Source: an uncultured Eubacteriales bacterium (lineage in GTDB: Bacteria > Bacillota > Clostridia > Oscillospirales > Oscillospiraceae). From it: DNA of 54,689 nt. The DNA is taken from positions 1-54,689 of the forward strand of contig ONPN01000032.1 in assembly GCA_900319695.1 (NCBI GenBank), in the 5' to 3' direction. The notes under the pieces were generated by a model. That model ran no database searches. It was not told the DNA's origin and saw only the letters and a list, made by a program, of their open reading frames with translations. Position 1 is the stretch's first letter. Each line of letters opens with the position of its first letter. This document shows, in pieces, positions 33,803 through 41,721 of this stretch. The position numbers were made by a program, and so were the translations under genes.

Positions 33803-34759
33803 ATGAGACACATCACCGCAATCATGGCGGCGGCAGTTCTGCTGATCTCGCTGTGCCTGCTCGGCGCTGCGGCTCCGCAGGGGGATTACAGGCTCTTCAC
33901 GCTTGAGATCATGGGCGAGCAGAAGCCGCCCGAGAGCATGGGCCTTGAAGGAAAGCTGAGCCTGAATCAAGATGGTACCGGCGTGTTTTCTATGTACGGG
34001 ACGGACGAGCCTGTCGTCAAATGGGAAGTGAAGGACGACGTCCTCTTGCTCTATAACGACGAGGGATATCCGCTGGAGGCCAGGCTGGACAAAGACGTCA
34101 TCGAGATGGAGATGAGCGCGGGCTTCTATCTCTACTTTGCCCACGAGGGTATGGACACGGCGGACTTCAAGATCAGCGTCCACGCGCCGGATACGAAGCT
34201 CTATCAATCCTTCCGTAGCATCGACACGGAGAAGGGCGCCCACCTCAGCTATGAATATCACTCGGACTACATGGACTCGACCTCGATTTTTGATGTGCAC
34301 GCGAAGGGCGACAAGCTCTTCTCCCTGCGCACAACAAAAGTGAGCGGGTACGAGCAGCGCTCGGCCACCGCCTATGTGGACGGGACAAGCTATATGCTCT
34401 ATCCGGACGAAATGAAGGGCAGCGCCGTGATGTCCGTGCCGCTGAGCATGCTGATGGACAACGTGCTCATGCTCGACGACTGCTACAAGACGATCTTCCA
34501 GTCGGCCATGCGGTCGGACTGCTCGGAGGAGACGCGGGATGTCGACGGCGTATCCTACAGCGTGGAGGTCTTCCCGGCCCAGGACTACACACCCGAGACG
34601 GCTTACTACTTTGACGGGGATGGAAAGCTCGTCCACATCCTGTCGGGCGCGCCGGTGATGATGCCCGAACTGGGGGAGACCTTCTACACCATTCACGTCA
34701 TGGACACAGCGGTGGACGAGTCGCTCTTCGATCTCTCGGGCTATGCCATCGAGGGATAA
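33803..34759 (+). CDS. Exported protein of unknown function
   Basis: A 318-residue secreted protein, not recognised. A signal peptide (AAAVLLISLCLLGAAA) precedes an N-terminal part with short beta strands of lipocalin-like rhythm (KLSLNQDGTGVFSMYGTDEPV is typical of copper-amine-oxidase-like or DUF4923-type repeats, uncertain) and a C-terminal domain (YKTIFQSAMRSD; YSVEVFPAQDYTPETAYYFD) similar to LppX/outer-sheet proteins in general shape only. ATG at 33803 follows AAAGGAG. A terminator follows at 34794. Confidence 0.6.
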   Translation: MRHITAIMAAAVLLISLCLLGAAAPQGDYRLFTLEIMGEQKPPESMGLEGKLSLNQDGTGVFSMYGTDEPVVKWEVKDDVLLLYNDEGYPLEARLDKDVIEMEMSAGFYLYFAHEGMDTADFKISVHAPDTKLYQSFRSIDTEKGAHLSYEYHSDYMDSTSIFDVHAKGDKLFSLRTTKVSGYEQRSATAYVDGTSYMLYPDEMKGSAVMSVPLSMLMDNVLMLDDCYKTIFQSAMRSDCSEETRDVDGVSYSVEVFPAQDYTPETAYYFDGDGKLVHILSGAPVMMPELGETFYTIHVMDTAVDESLFDLSGYAIEG

Positions 34760-34793
34760 GCACCTTTGTGAATAAACGGTAAATGTTTGCAAG

Positions 34794-34817
34794 CCGGGGC
34801 GTTTTGCCCCGGTTTTT
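34794..34817 (+). terminator. Terminator after the exported protein
   Basis: CCGGGGC-GTTTT-GCCCCGG followed by TTTTT. Confidence 0.85.
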
Positions 34818-34840
34818 GCACGGATAGGGCATTGACAAGG

Positions 34841-34857
34841 ATGATATAATACATCAT
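34841..34857 (+). promoter_or_regulatory. Palindrome over -10 upstream of CobW gene
   Basis: ATGAT-ATAATAC-ATCAT surrounds TATAAT (34845-34850). A TTGACA lies only 7 bp upstream, so the -35 is unclear. Position suggests an operator, perhaps for a metal-responsive repressor given the metal-binding product. Confidence 0.35.
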
Positions 34858-34891
34858 TGGTAAATAAATACATGGAAGGAAGCAAGAAACC

Positions 34892-36262
34892 ATGACAAGA
34901 ATAGACATTTTCTCCGGCTTTCTCGGCGCGGGGAAAACCACGCTCATCCGCAAGCTGATCGCGGAGGGCTATCAGAAGGAAAAGCTCGTCCTCATAGAGA
35001 ACGAGTTCGGCGAGATCGCCATTGACGGCGGCTTTCTGCAGGACGCGGGCGTGCAGATCACGGAGATGAACTCCGGCTGCATCTGCTGCACCCTGGTGGG
35101 TGACTTTACCAAGGCTCTCAAGAAGGTCATGGACGACTACGCCCCCGACCGCATCCTCATCGAGCCCTCGGGCGTCGGCAAGCTGTCCGACGTTGCCGCC
35201 GCGGTTGAGCGCGTGGAGGGCGCGCACATCGGCGCAAAGGTCACCGTCGTGGACGCGGGCAAGGCCAAAATGTACGCGCGCAACTTCGGCGAGTTCTTCA
35301 ACGACCAGGTCGCAAACGCCGACCTCATCGTCCTCAGCCGCACCGGCTCCGTGAAGCCTGAGAAGACCGCCGAGGCAGTCGAAATCCTCAAGGCCCTCAA
35401 CAGCGAGGCCGGTCTCATCACCACGGCCTGGGAGCAGCTCAGCGGCACGCAGATCCTTGAGGCCATGGACAAGAACGGACTCAGGCACGAGCTGGAGGAG
35501 ATGGAGCACGAGCATCACCATCATCACCACCACGACGAGGACGAGTGCGACGACCCCGAGTGCGAGTGCCACCATCACCATGACGATGACGACGAGCACG
35601 AGCATCATCACCATCATCACCACCATGAGGACGGCGAGGAATGCGACGATCCGGAGTGCGAGTGCCACCATCACCACGATGACGACGAGCACGAGCACCA
35701 TCACCACCATCATCACCACGACGGCGAGGAGTGCGATGATCCCGAGTGCGAGTGCCACCATCACCACGACGATGACGACGAGCATGAGCACCACCACCAT
35801 CATCACCATCACCACGCCGACGAGATCTTCCAGAGCTGGGGCATGGAGACCCCGAAGAAGTTCACGGAGGAAAGCCTGCGCGCCATCCTCGGACAGCTTG
35901 AGGACGAGGCACGCTTCGGCGCGGTTCTGCGCGCGAAGGGCATCGTGGACTCCGGCGAGAGCGAGTGGCTGTACTTCGACTACGTCCCCGGCGAGATCGA
36001 CCTGCGCCGCGGCCAGGCGGCCGTGGCTCAACGAAACTGCCCTGAAGGAGCTGTTCAACCTTGGCTAACAACACCGGGCGGGACATGCCCGTCTACCTCT
36101 TCACCGGCTTTTTGGAGGCCGGCAAGACAAAGTTCATCCAGGAGACCTTGGAGGACAAACGCTTCTGCAACGGGGAGCGCACGCTGCTGCTGGTCTGCGA
36201 GGAGGGCGAGGAGGAATACGCCCCCGACCAGTTTGCCGACAAGTCCGTCAAGATCCGCGTGA
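34892..36262 (+). CDS. CobW/P47K GTPase with His-rich insert, frameshifted at C-terminus
   Basis: A CobW-family metallochaperone GTPase. Walker A GFLGAGKTT, the CxCC metal motif in GCICCTLVGDF, Walker B-like ILIEPSG. It normally loads zinc or another metal onto a client. An insert of about 110 residues (35500-35820) holds three repeats of CDDPECECHHHHDDD with runs of 7-9 His, a large metal reservoir. Then the CobW C-terminal domain begins (EESLRAILGQL to DYVPGEIDLRRGQAAV). At about 36022 the frame is lost: expected family residues are missing and the proper end (LNETALKELFNLG, stop 36066-36068) is in the next frame. The annotated frame runs on to 36262 with nonsense, overlapping the next gene by 202 nt. 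Confidence 0.85.
   Translation: MTRIDIFSGFLGAGKTTLIRKLIAEGYQKEKLVLIENEFGEIAIDGGFLQDAGVQITEMNSGCICCTLVGDFTKALKKVMDDYAPDRILIEPSGVGKLSDVAAAVERVEGAHIGAKVTVVDAGKAKMYARNFGEFFNDQVANADLIVLSRTGSVKPEKTAEAVEILKALNSEAGLITTAWEQLSGTQILEAMDKNGLRHELEEMEHEHHHHHHHDEDECDDPECECHHHHDDDDEHEHHHHHHHHEDGEECDDPECECHHHHDDDEHEHHHHHHHHDGEECDDPECECHHHHDDDDEHEHHHHHHHHHADEIFQSWGMETPKKFTEESLRAILGQLEDEARFGAVLRAKGIVDSGESEWLYFDYVPGEIDLRRGQAAVAQRNCPEGAVQPWLTTPGGTCPSTSSPAFWRPARQSSSRRPWRTNASATGSARCCWSARRARRNTPPTSLPTSPSRSA
35545..35815 (+). repeat. His/Cys-rich tandem repeat in the CobW gene
   Basis: Three copies of about 90 nt encoding ECDDPECECHHHHDDDDEHE followed by 8 or more His. DNA copies differ at few positions. Such a tract binds metal and is prone to copy-number change. 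Confidence 0.85.
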
Positions 36263-37020
36263 TCGAGGACCAGAGCGAGCTGACGCAGGAAAACCTCGTC
36301 CGCTTCGCTAAGGAGACCCGGTGTGAGCGCGTGGTCATCGAGTATAACGGCATGTGGATGCTGGACGCGCTCTATTCCGCCATGCCGGAGAGCTGGATGG
36401 TCTATCAGGAGTTCATGTTCGCGGACGCGACCACCTTCCTGACCTACAACACCAACATGCGAAACCTCGTCTTCGACAAGCTCAAGAGCTGCGAGCTCGT
36501 GGTTTTCAACCGCTTCACCCCGGCCATGGATAAGATGGCCTTCCACAAGATCGTGCGCGGCGCGTCCCGACGGGCGGACATCGCCTACGAGGCCCCGGAC
36601 GGCAACGTGGTCTACGATGATATTGAGGACCCGCTGCCCTTCGACGTGAACGCCCCTGTGATCGAGATCGGCGACGACGATTACGCCCTCTGGTATCGCG
36701 ACATGAGCGAGGAGCCCAAGAAGTACGAGGGCAAAACCGTCCGTTTCAAGGCCAAGGCGCTCAAGAGAAAGAGACTGCCGCCCAAGACCTTCGTCATCGG
36801 CCGCCATGTCATGACCTGCTGTGTGGAGGATATCCAGTTTGCGGCCCTGGTCTGCAACTGGGACAAGGCCGACAGCGTGACGGACGAGGGCTGGATGATC
36901 CTCACCGCGAAGATCAATTTCAAGTTCTCCATGGCCTACGGGCGCAAGGGCCCCGTATTGACCTACATCAGCCACGAGGACTGCGAAGCGCCCGAGCAGG
37001 CCGTCGCGACGTTCTATTAA
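36061..37020 (+). CDS. Second CobW-like GTPase with YcgQ-type C-terminal domain
   Basis: A 319-residue protein starting at TTG 36061, overlapping the real stop of the CobW gene. N-terminal half: GTPase of the CobW/P47K kind with an altered P-loop GFLEAGKTK and VCEEGEEEY in place of the GCxCC motif. C-terminal part (about 215-319): FVIGRHVMTCCVEDIQFAALVC resembles the DUF1980/YcgQ family often found with CobW genes (moderate confidence). The missing CxCC suggests it hydrolyses nucleotide without carrying metal in the same way. The two adjacent GTPases may act as a pair in metal delivery. Confidence 0.75.
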   Translation: MANNTGRDMPVYLFTGFLEAGKTKFIQETLEDKRFCNGERTLLLVCEEGEEEYAPDQFADKSVKIRVIEDQSELTQENLVRFAKETRCERVVIEYNGMWMLDALYSAMPESWMVYQEFMFADATTFLTYNTNMRNLVFDKLKSCELVVFNRFTPAMDKMAFHKIVRGASRRADIAYEAPDGNVVYDDIEDPLPFDVNAPVIEIGDDDYALWYRDMSEEPKKYEGKTVRFKAKALKRKRLPPKTFVIGRHVMTCCVEDIQFAALVCNWDKADSVTDEGWMILTAKINFKFSMAYGRKGPVLTYISHEDCEAPEQAVATFY

Positions 37021-37024
37021 AGAG

Positions 37025-37053
37025 AAAAGACGCTGGACATCCGGCGTCTTTTT
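37025..37053 (+). terminator. Terminator after the GTPase pair
   Basis: AAAAGACGC/GCGTCTTTTT, loop TGGACATCCG. Confidence 0.8.
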
Positions 37054-37135
37054 GTTTATACTTGGCGTGGCGTTTGCGCCGGGCCTCTGCCCCTTCGCCA
37101 TTTGGGAGGGATGGGCTCAGGAAGGAGTTTTTTAT

Positions 37136-37930
37136 ATGAATCCAAAACAAAGACGAATCTTCATTCGCGTCATGGCCGCCGTGCTTGTGGTGATGATGAT
37201 CCTGCCCCTGCTGTTCACCGGCCTGAACGCCAGGGCCGAGGAGCCGGAGAAGCACATGATCCCCTATCCGGAGGACTATCCCACGACAATGGACGAGGAC
37301 GGCGCGGACTCCTACGGCGGTGAGCTGGACCATCCCCATTCGCGCTACTATGTGATCAACGACTATTACAATATGGAAAGCGGCGATACGCTGCATATCC
37401 TCAGCCATTTTGACACCTACCAGCAGACCACGGAGTACTCCTGCGGCGCGGCCAGCGCTCTGATGGTCCTGCACTATTATGGCGTGGACGATTATGACGA
37501 GCTCCAGATCGGCGATCTGGTGCACATTGACCTGGTCACAGGGACCAGCGTCGAGGGACTGGCTGACTTCTATACAGACCTCGGCTGGAATGTTGACGCC
37601 CACGCCGATGTCAATCCGCGCTTTGACAGCCTCGAGGAGGCGGAGGCCTGGCTGATCGAAAAGCTGGACGCGGGCGTCCCGGTCATGGTGGACTGGGTGG
37701 ACTGGACCGGACACTGGCAGGTCGTGATCGGTCTGGACGAGTGCGGCAACGACAACCCCGATGACGACGTGCTGATCCTGACCGACCCCTACGACGTCAC
37801 CGACCACTATCAGGACGGCTACTACACCTTCCCCTACAGCCGATTCTTTGAGATGTGGCGCGAGGGCGTATGCGCGCAGAAGGACGTGCCCTATGAGCAG
37901 CCCTTCGTCGCCGCCTGGCCGCAGGGCTGA
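37136..37930 (+). CDS. Exported papain-like cysteine peptidase (C39-like)
   Basis: A 264-residue exported protein. After a signal or anchor segment (VMAAVLVVMMILPLLFTGL, cut near NARA), the rest fits the peptidase_C39_2 family: catalytic Cys103 in TTEYSCGAASALMVL, His193 in WTGHWQVVIGL and Asp217 in ILTDPYD. It lacks an ABC transporter, so it is a free or anchored extracellular peptidase, not a bacteriocin processor. ATG at 37136 is 8 nt after GAAGGAG. A terminator follows. Substrate unknown. Confidence 0.85.
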   Translation: MNPKQRRIFIRVMAAVLVVMMILPLLFTGLNARAEEPEKHMIPYPEDYPTTMDEDGADSYGGELDHPHSRYYVINDYYNMESGDTLHILSHFDTYQQTTEYSCGAASALMVLHYYGVDDYDELQIGDLVHIDLVTGTSVEGLADFYTDLGWNVDAHADVNPRFDSLEEAEAWLIEKLDAGVPVMVDWVDWTGHWQVVIGLDECGNDNPDDDVLILTDPYDVTDHYQDGYYTFPYSRFFEMWREGVCAQKDVPYEQPFVAAWPQG

Positions 37931-37944
37931 ACAAATCGAATATG

Positions 37945-37988
37945 AAAACGGTACGACGAATCCGCCCGGAATCGCCGTACCGTTTTTT
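37945..37988 (+). terminator. Terminator after the cysteine peptidase gene
   Basis: AAAACGGTAC/GTACCGTTTT stem with T run. Confidence 0.8.
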
Positions 37989-38015
37989 ATAGGAATGTCT
38001 GCGCATATTTTCGCA

Positions 38016-38044
38016 TTGCGGCGGGAGGAAAAGGATGGTATACT
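38016..38044 (+). promoter_or_regulatory. pyk promoter
   Basis: -35 TTGCGG (38016-38021), 17 bp, -10 TATACT (38039-38044), 49 bp before the start codon. Confidence 0.6.
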
Positions 38045-38093
38045 GAGAGCAAAGCAAAGACAGAACGCCGAATTTGAATAAAGGAGTACGAAC

Positions 38094-39509
38094 ATGAGAA
38101 AGACCAAGATCATCTGCACCATCGGACCGTCCAGCGAAGACCCCGCCGTTTTCCGGGCCATGTGCCTTCAGGGCCTGAACGTCGCCCGGCTCAACTTCTC
38201 CCACGGCACCCATGAGGAGCACCAGAAGAAGATCGACATGATCAAGGCCGTGCGCGCGGAGCTGGGTCTGCCCATCGCGATCATGCTCGACACCAAGGGC
38301 CCCGAGTACCGCATCAAGACCTTCCGCGACGGGAAGATCACGCTCGCCGACGGCGCGGACTTCACCTTCACCACCCGCGACGTGGTGGGCGACGAGACCA
38401 TCGTCTCCGTCAGCTACAAGGGCCTGGCCGACGATCTGAACGCGGGCGACCGGGTGCTCGTCAACAACGGCCTTGTGATCTTCGAGGTCAAGGCCATCGA
38501 GGGCACGGAGATCCGCTGCACCGTCGTCACCGGCGGCGTCCTCTCCGACCGCAAGAGCATGAGCTTCCCGGGCAAGGTCATGCGCCAGGCGTACATGAGC
38601 GACCAGGACCGCGAGGACCTGCTCTTCGGCATCCGCAACGGCGTGGACTTCGTCGCGGCGTCCTTCGTCTCCTGCAAGCAGGACGTGGTGGATCTCAAGA
38701 CCTTCCTCGCCGCAAACGGCGGCGGCGACATCGACGTCATCGCCAAGATCGAGAACCAGTCGGGCGTCGACAACATCGACGAAATCTGCTCCGCCTGCGA
38801 GGGCATCATGGTGGCCCGCGGCGACCTCGGCGTGGAGGTGCCGTTTACCGAGCTGCCCGCCATCCAGAAGTACCTCATCACCAAATGCCGTATGCTCGGC
38901 AAGCGCGTCATCACCGCGACCGAAATGCTCGAGAGCATGATCACCAACCCCCGCCCCACCCGCGCCGAGATCAGCGACGTGGCCAACGCCGTCTATGACG
39001 GAACCAGCGCCGTCATGCTCTCGGGCGAGTCCGCCGCGGGCAAGTACCCCGTGGACGCCCTGCGCGTCATGGGCGAGATCGCCGAGGAGACCGAGCGGCA
39101 CATCGACTACCGCCGCCTCTTCCACAACAACGAGTTCACCATCCGCAACCGCGTCGACGCCATCTCCCACGCGGCCTGCACCATGGCCATCGACCTTGAC
39201 GCCAAGGCCATCGTCGTCACCTCCATCAGCGGCATGACCGTCCGCATGGTCTCCCGCTTCCGCGCGCCCATCACCATTGTGGGTCTCGCCACCGGGGAGC
39301 GCGCCTGGTACAAGCTGGCGCTCTCCTGGGGCGTCCTCCCGCTGCTGACCGAGCAGTTCCCCAGCATGGACGTGCTGAACTTCTTCGCCCTGCGGGAGGC
39401 CAAGCGCGTTCTGAATCTCGAGGCGGGGGACACTGTCGTGATGACCGGCGGCAACACCAGCGGCGAGAGCGGCAACACCAATGTGATCCGGATCGAGAAT
39501 ATCCGGTAA
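38094..39509 (+). CDS. pyk: Pyruvate kinase
   Basis: A 471-residue pyruvate kinase transferring phosphate from PEP to ADP. N-terminal TKIICTIGPSSEDP, then LNFSHG, the substrate and metal segment IAKIENQSGVDNIDEI, MVARGDLGVEVP, and the C-terminal effector domain (IVVTSISGMTVRMVSRFRAP). It ends after that domain, without the PEP-utiliser extension found in Bacillus. ATG at 38094 behind AAAGGAG. Together with ppdK it allows flux both ways between PEP and pyruvate. Confidence 0.97.
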   Translation: MRKTKIICTIGPSSEDPAVFRAMCLQGLNVARLNFSHGTHEEHQKKIDMIKAVRAELGLPIAIMLDTKGPEYRIKTFRDGKITLADGADFTFTTRDVVGDETIVSVSYKGLADDLNAGDRVLVNNGLVIFEVKAIEGTEIRCTVVTGGVLSDRKSMSFPGKVMRQAYMSDQDREDLLFGIRNGVDFVAASFVSCKQDVVDLKTFLAANGGGDIDVIAKIENQSGVDNIDEICSACEGIMVARGDLGVEVPFTELPAIQKYLITKCRMLGKRVITATEMLESMITNPRPTRAEISDVANAVYDGTSAVMLSGESAAGKYPVDALRVMGEIAEETERHIDYRRLFHNNEFTIRNRVDAISHAACTMAIDLDAKAIVVTSISGMTVRMVSRFRAPITIVGLATGERAWYKLALSWGVLPLLTEQFPSMDVLNFFALREAKRVLNLEAGDTVVMTGGNTSGESGNTNVIRIENIR

Positions 39510-39560
39510 AGAACGCCCGTTTCGCATACAAATCTTAGGACTGTACGGGAGGGAAAAAAC

Positions 39561-40145
39561 ATGAAAATCAAGAAACGAACAGCAATTCTGTTATCCTGCC
39601 TGCTGGCAGTTCTCCTTCTGTTTTCTTCGGTCGCCTTTGCCGAGGCGGCGGAGGTCGAGCCTGAAGGTGACCCGTCTCTCCTTGCGGAGAATGAGTACAT
39701 GCGCCTTGCGATCCACGAGGCCATGAACGGGATCAGCAATCAGCACGGCGGCCCCTTCGGCAGCGTGATCGTGAAGGACGGAGAAATCGTCGGGCAGGGA
39801 CACAATCAGGTGGTTTTGAACAACGATCCCACCTGCCACGGCGAGGTCTCCGCGATTCGGGACGCCGGACAGCGGCTGGAGACCTTCGACCTCTCCGGCT
39901 GTGAGCTGTATACCACGGGCGAGCCATGCCCCATGTGCCTGTGCGCCTGCCTGTGGGCCAATATCGACCGGGTCTACTACGGCTGCACCATCGAGGACAA
40001 TGAGATGATCGGCTTCCGGGACGAGAAATTTGACACGCTCTTCGGCGGCAGAGAGCAGTTTCAGGATTACCTGATCGGCCTGGACCGCGACGCCTGCCTC
40101 GCGCTGTTCGACGCCTACCTGCACATGGAGCGGACAAACTACTGA
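39561..40145 (+). CDS. Exported guanine/nucleoside-deaminase-like protein
   Basis: A 194-residue protein of the cytidine/guanine deaminase-like zinc family, closest in motif spacing to guanine deaminase GuaD. Zinc-site residues: His93 and Glu95 in TCHGEV, Cys123 and Cys126 in EPCPMCLCAC; the following IDRVYYGCTIEDNEMIGFRDEKF resembles GuaD. Unusually, the protein begins with a clear signal peptide (TAILLSCLLAVLLLFSSVAFA, likely cut before EAAEV), so it should act outside the cell. ATG at 39561 follows GGGAGGG. A terminator follows at 40157. Cytosolic homologues deaminate guanine to xanthine; the exported role is unknown. Confidence 0.85.
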   Translation: MKIKKRTAILLSCLLAVLLLFSSVAFAEAAEVEPEGDPSLLAENEYMRLAIHEAMNGISNQHGGPFGSVIVKDGEIVGQGHNQVVLNNDPTCHGEVSAIRDAGQRLETFDLSGCELYTTGEPCPMCLCACLWANIDRVYYGCTIEDNEMIGFRDEKFDTLFGGREQFQDYLIGLDRDACLALFDAYLHMERTNY

Positions 40146-40156
40146 GGTTTTGGAAC

Positions 40157-40196
40157 AATCGGGCGGACATGTCGGAGACGACGTGCCCGCCCGATT
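40157..40196 (+). terminator. Terminator after the deaminase gene
   Basis: AATCGGGCGG (40157-40166) pairs with CCGCCCGATT (40187-40196), followed by TGGTTTAT. Confidence 0.7.
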
Positions 40197-40207
40197 TGGT
40201 TTATACT

Positions 40208-40299
40208 GGTCTCCCATAAAACGGCTTAAAGCCGTTTTATAGTGCCAAAGGCACGTCGGAGACCTATGAGACGTGTTTTGTGCCCGAGGGCACAAAACG
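40208..40299. repeat. Three-way-junction hairpin element
   Basis: Outer stem GGTCTCC/GGAGACC encloses ATAAAACGGC/GCCGTTTTAT and GTGCC-AAA-GGCAC; a fourth hairpin, CGTGTTTTGTGCCC/GGGCACAAAACG, follows. No gene visible in this 286-bp gap except the promoter at its end. Confidence 0.65.
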
Positions 40300-40374
40300 A
40301 AAAACAGTATTATGCGCTTTTTGTCTCTGCGGTTTTGCCCGCGCGTCCGGATTGCTTATCGTGCGATCTCGCTC

Positions 40375-40402
40375 TTGCACCTTACCCGATTTGTGATATG
40401 AT
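40375..40402 (+). promoter_or_regulatory. Promoter of the amylase-gluQ operon
   Basis: -35 TTGCAC (40375-40380), 16 bp, -10 TATGAT (40397-40402), 29 bp before the start. Confidence 0.65.
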
Positions 40403-40431
40403 AAAACAAAAAACGACCGGAGGTTTTATCC

Positions 40432-41721
40432 ATGGCTTACGATACCGACCGCAGCCTGCAGACGCAGGTGCTGTATTCCGTCTATGTCCGCGCCCATACG
40501 CCCGAGGGAACTTTTCGGGCCGTCATCCCCGACCTGGACCGCATCCGCTCCCTCGGGACGGACATTGTCTGGTTCATGCCCATCCACCCCATCGGGGTTG
40601 AGGGGCGGAAGGGGAGTCTCGGCTGCCCCTATGCAAACCGCGACTACCGCACGGTAAACCCCGCCTACGGGACGCTGGACGACTTTAAGGCGCTCGTGGA
40701 CGAGATTCACGCGCGGGGGATGAAGGTCATCATCGACGTGGTGTACAACCACACCTCGCCCGACTCCGTGCTCTATGCTGAGCACCCGGAGTTTTTCTAC
40801 CACGACGCCGAGGGCAGGCCCGGCAACCGCTACGGCGACTGGGCCGACGTCATCGACCTCGACTACGCCAACCGCGCGCTCTGGGACTACCAGATCGAGT
40901 CCCTGCGCTACTGGGCCTCCATCGTGGACGGCTTCCGCTGCGACGTGGCGAGCCTTGTCCCCCTCAACTTCTGGAGGGAAGCGCGGAAGGCCGTGAAGGA
41001 GGTCCGGCCCGACTGCATCTGGCTGGCCGAGACCGTGCACCTCAGCTTCAACTGCGAAGCCCGCAGACTCGGCTTTTCCGCCATGCGCGACACCGAGGGC
41101 TATGAGGCCTTCGATATGGAGTATTCCTACGACATCCGCGAGGTCTTTGACGAGATGGTGCGCGGCCGCCGCCCCCTGTCGGAGTATGTCAATCTGCTGA
41201 ACCTCCAGGAGGCCCTGTACCCCGACAATTACAACAAGCTGCGTTGCCTGGAAAACCACGATCAGCCGCGCATCGCCTCCGTCGTGACGGATATGGAGGC
41301 CCTGGTCAACTGGACGGCCATGCTCTATTTCCTCAAGGGCACCACCATGATCTATGCCGGGCAGGAGTGGGCCGACACCCATGTGCCCAGCCTCTTTGAG
41401 CGCGAGCCTATCGACCGCGAGACGGGCCGCTCCCTCATGCCGCTGATGAAGAAGCTGGCGGCGATCAAGAAGACCCTCTTTACGGGGGAGGATCACTTCT
41501 GGGGCACGGCCGACGATCAGCGCCGCGTCGCGGTTCTGGAGCGCTTCGGCCCCCAAAAGCACTGTGTCGGCGTCTTCTCCCTCAACGGAGAAAATGCCCG
41601 GGTCAAGGTCAAGCTCCCCGACGGGACATACGAAAACCACATCGGCGGCAATCTCGTCAAGGTCGAGGACGGCGAGCTTCTCTGCGACGGCACGCCCCTG
41701 ATCCTCTCGGAGGACAGATGA
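40432..41721 (+). CDS. Cytoplasmic alpha-amylase family protein (GH13)
   Basis: A 429-residue GH13 glycoside hydrolase without signal peptide. The (beta/alpha)8 barrel motifs are present: IIDVVYNHTSPDS, nucleophile Asp171 in GFRCDVAS, acid/base Glu200 in WLAETVH, and Asp277 in ENHDQPR. A short C-terminal beta domain follows (VAVLERFGP to LILSEDR). It is small for the family and lacks a large domain B, as in intracellular maltodextrin or trehalose-type enzymes; exact specificity cannot be read. It overlaps gluQ by 4 nt. Confidence 0.88.
   Translation: MAYDTDRSLQTQVLYSVYVRAHTPEGTFRAVIPDLDRIRSLGTDIVWFMPIHPIGVEGRKGSLGCPYANRDYRTVNPAYGTLDDFKALVDEIHARGMKVIIDVVYNHTSPDSVLYAEHPEFFYHDAEGRPGNRYGDWADVIDLDYANRALWDYQIESLRYWASIVDGFRCDVASLVPLNFWREARKAVKEVRPDCIWLAETVHLSFNCEARRLGFSAMRDTEGYEAFDMEYSYDIREVFDEMVRGRRPLSEYVNLLNLQEALYPDNYNKLRCLENHDQPRIASVVTDMEALVNWTAMLYFLKGTTMIYAGQEWADTHVPSLFEREPIDRETGRSLMPLMKKLAAIKKTLFTGEDHFWGTADDQRRVAVLERFGPQKHCVGVFSLNGENARVKVKLPDGTYENHIGGNLVKVEDGELLCDGTPLILSEDR

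Noticed and set aside
33515-36058. An 847-codon minus-strand frame opposite the CobW gene
   Set aside because: Its Val/Met-rich stretch is simply the complement of the CobW His codons; no independent support.
40208-40299. tRNA or riboswitch in front of the amylase gene
   Set aside because: The stems are strongly self-complementary but lack tRNA consensus bases and any riboswitch core I know; treated as a repeat element.
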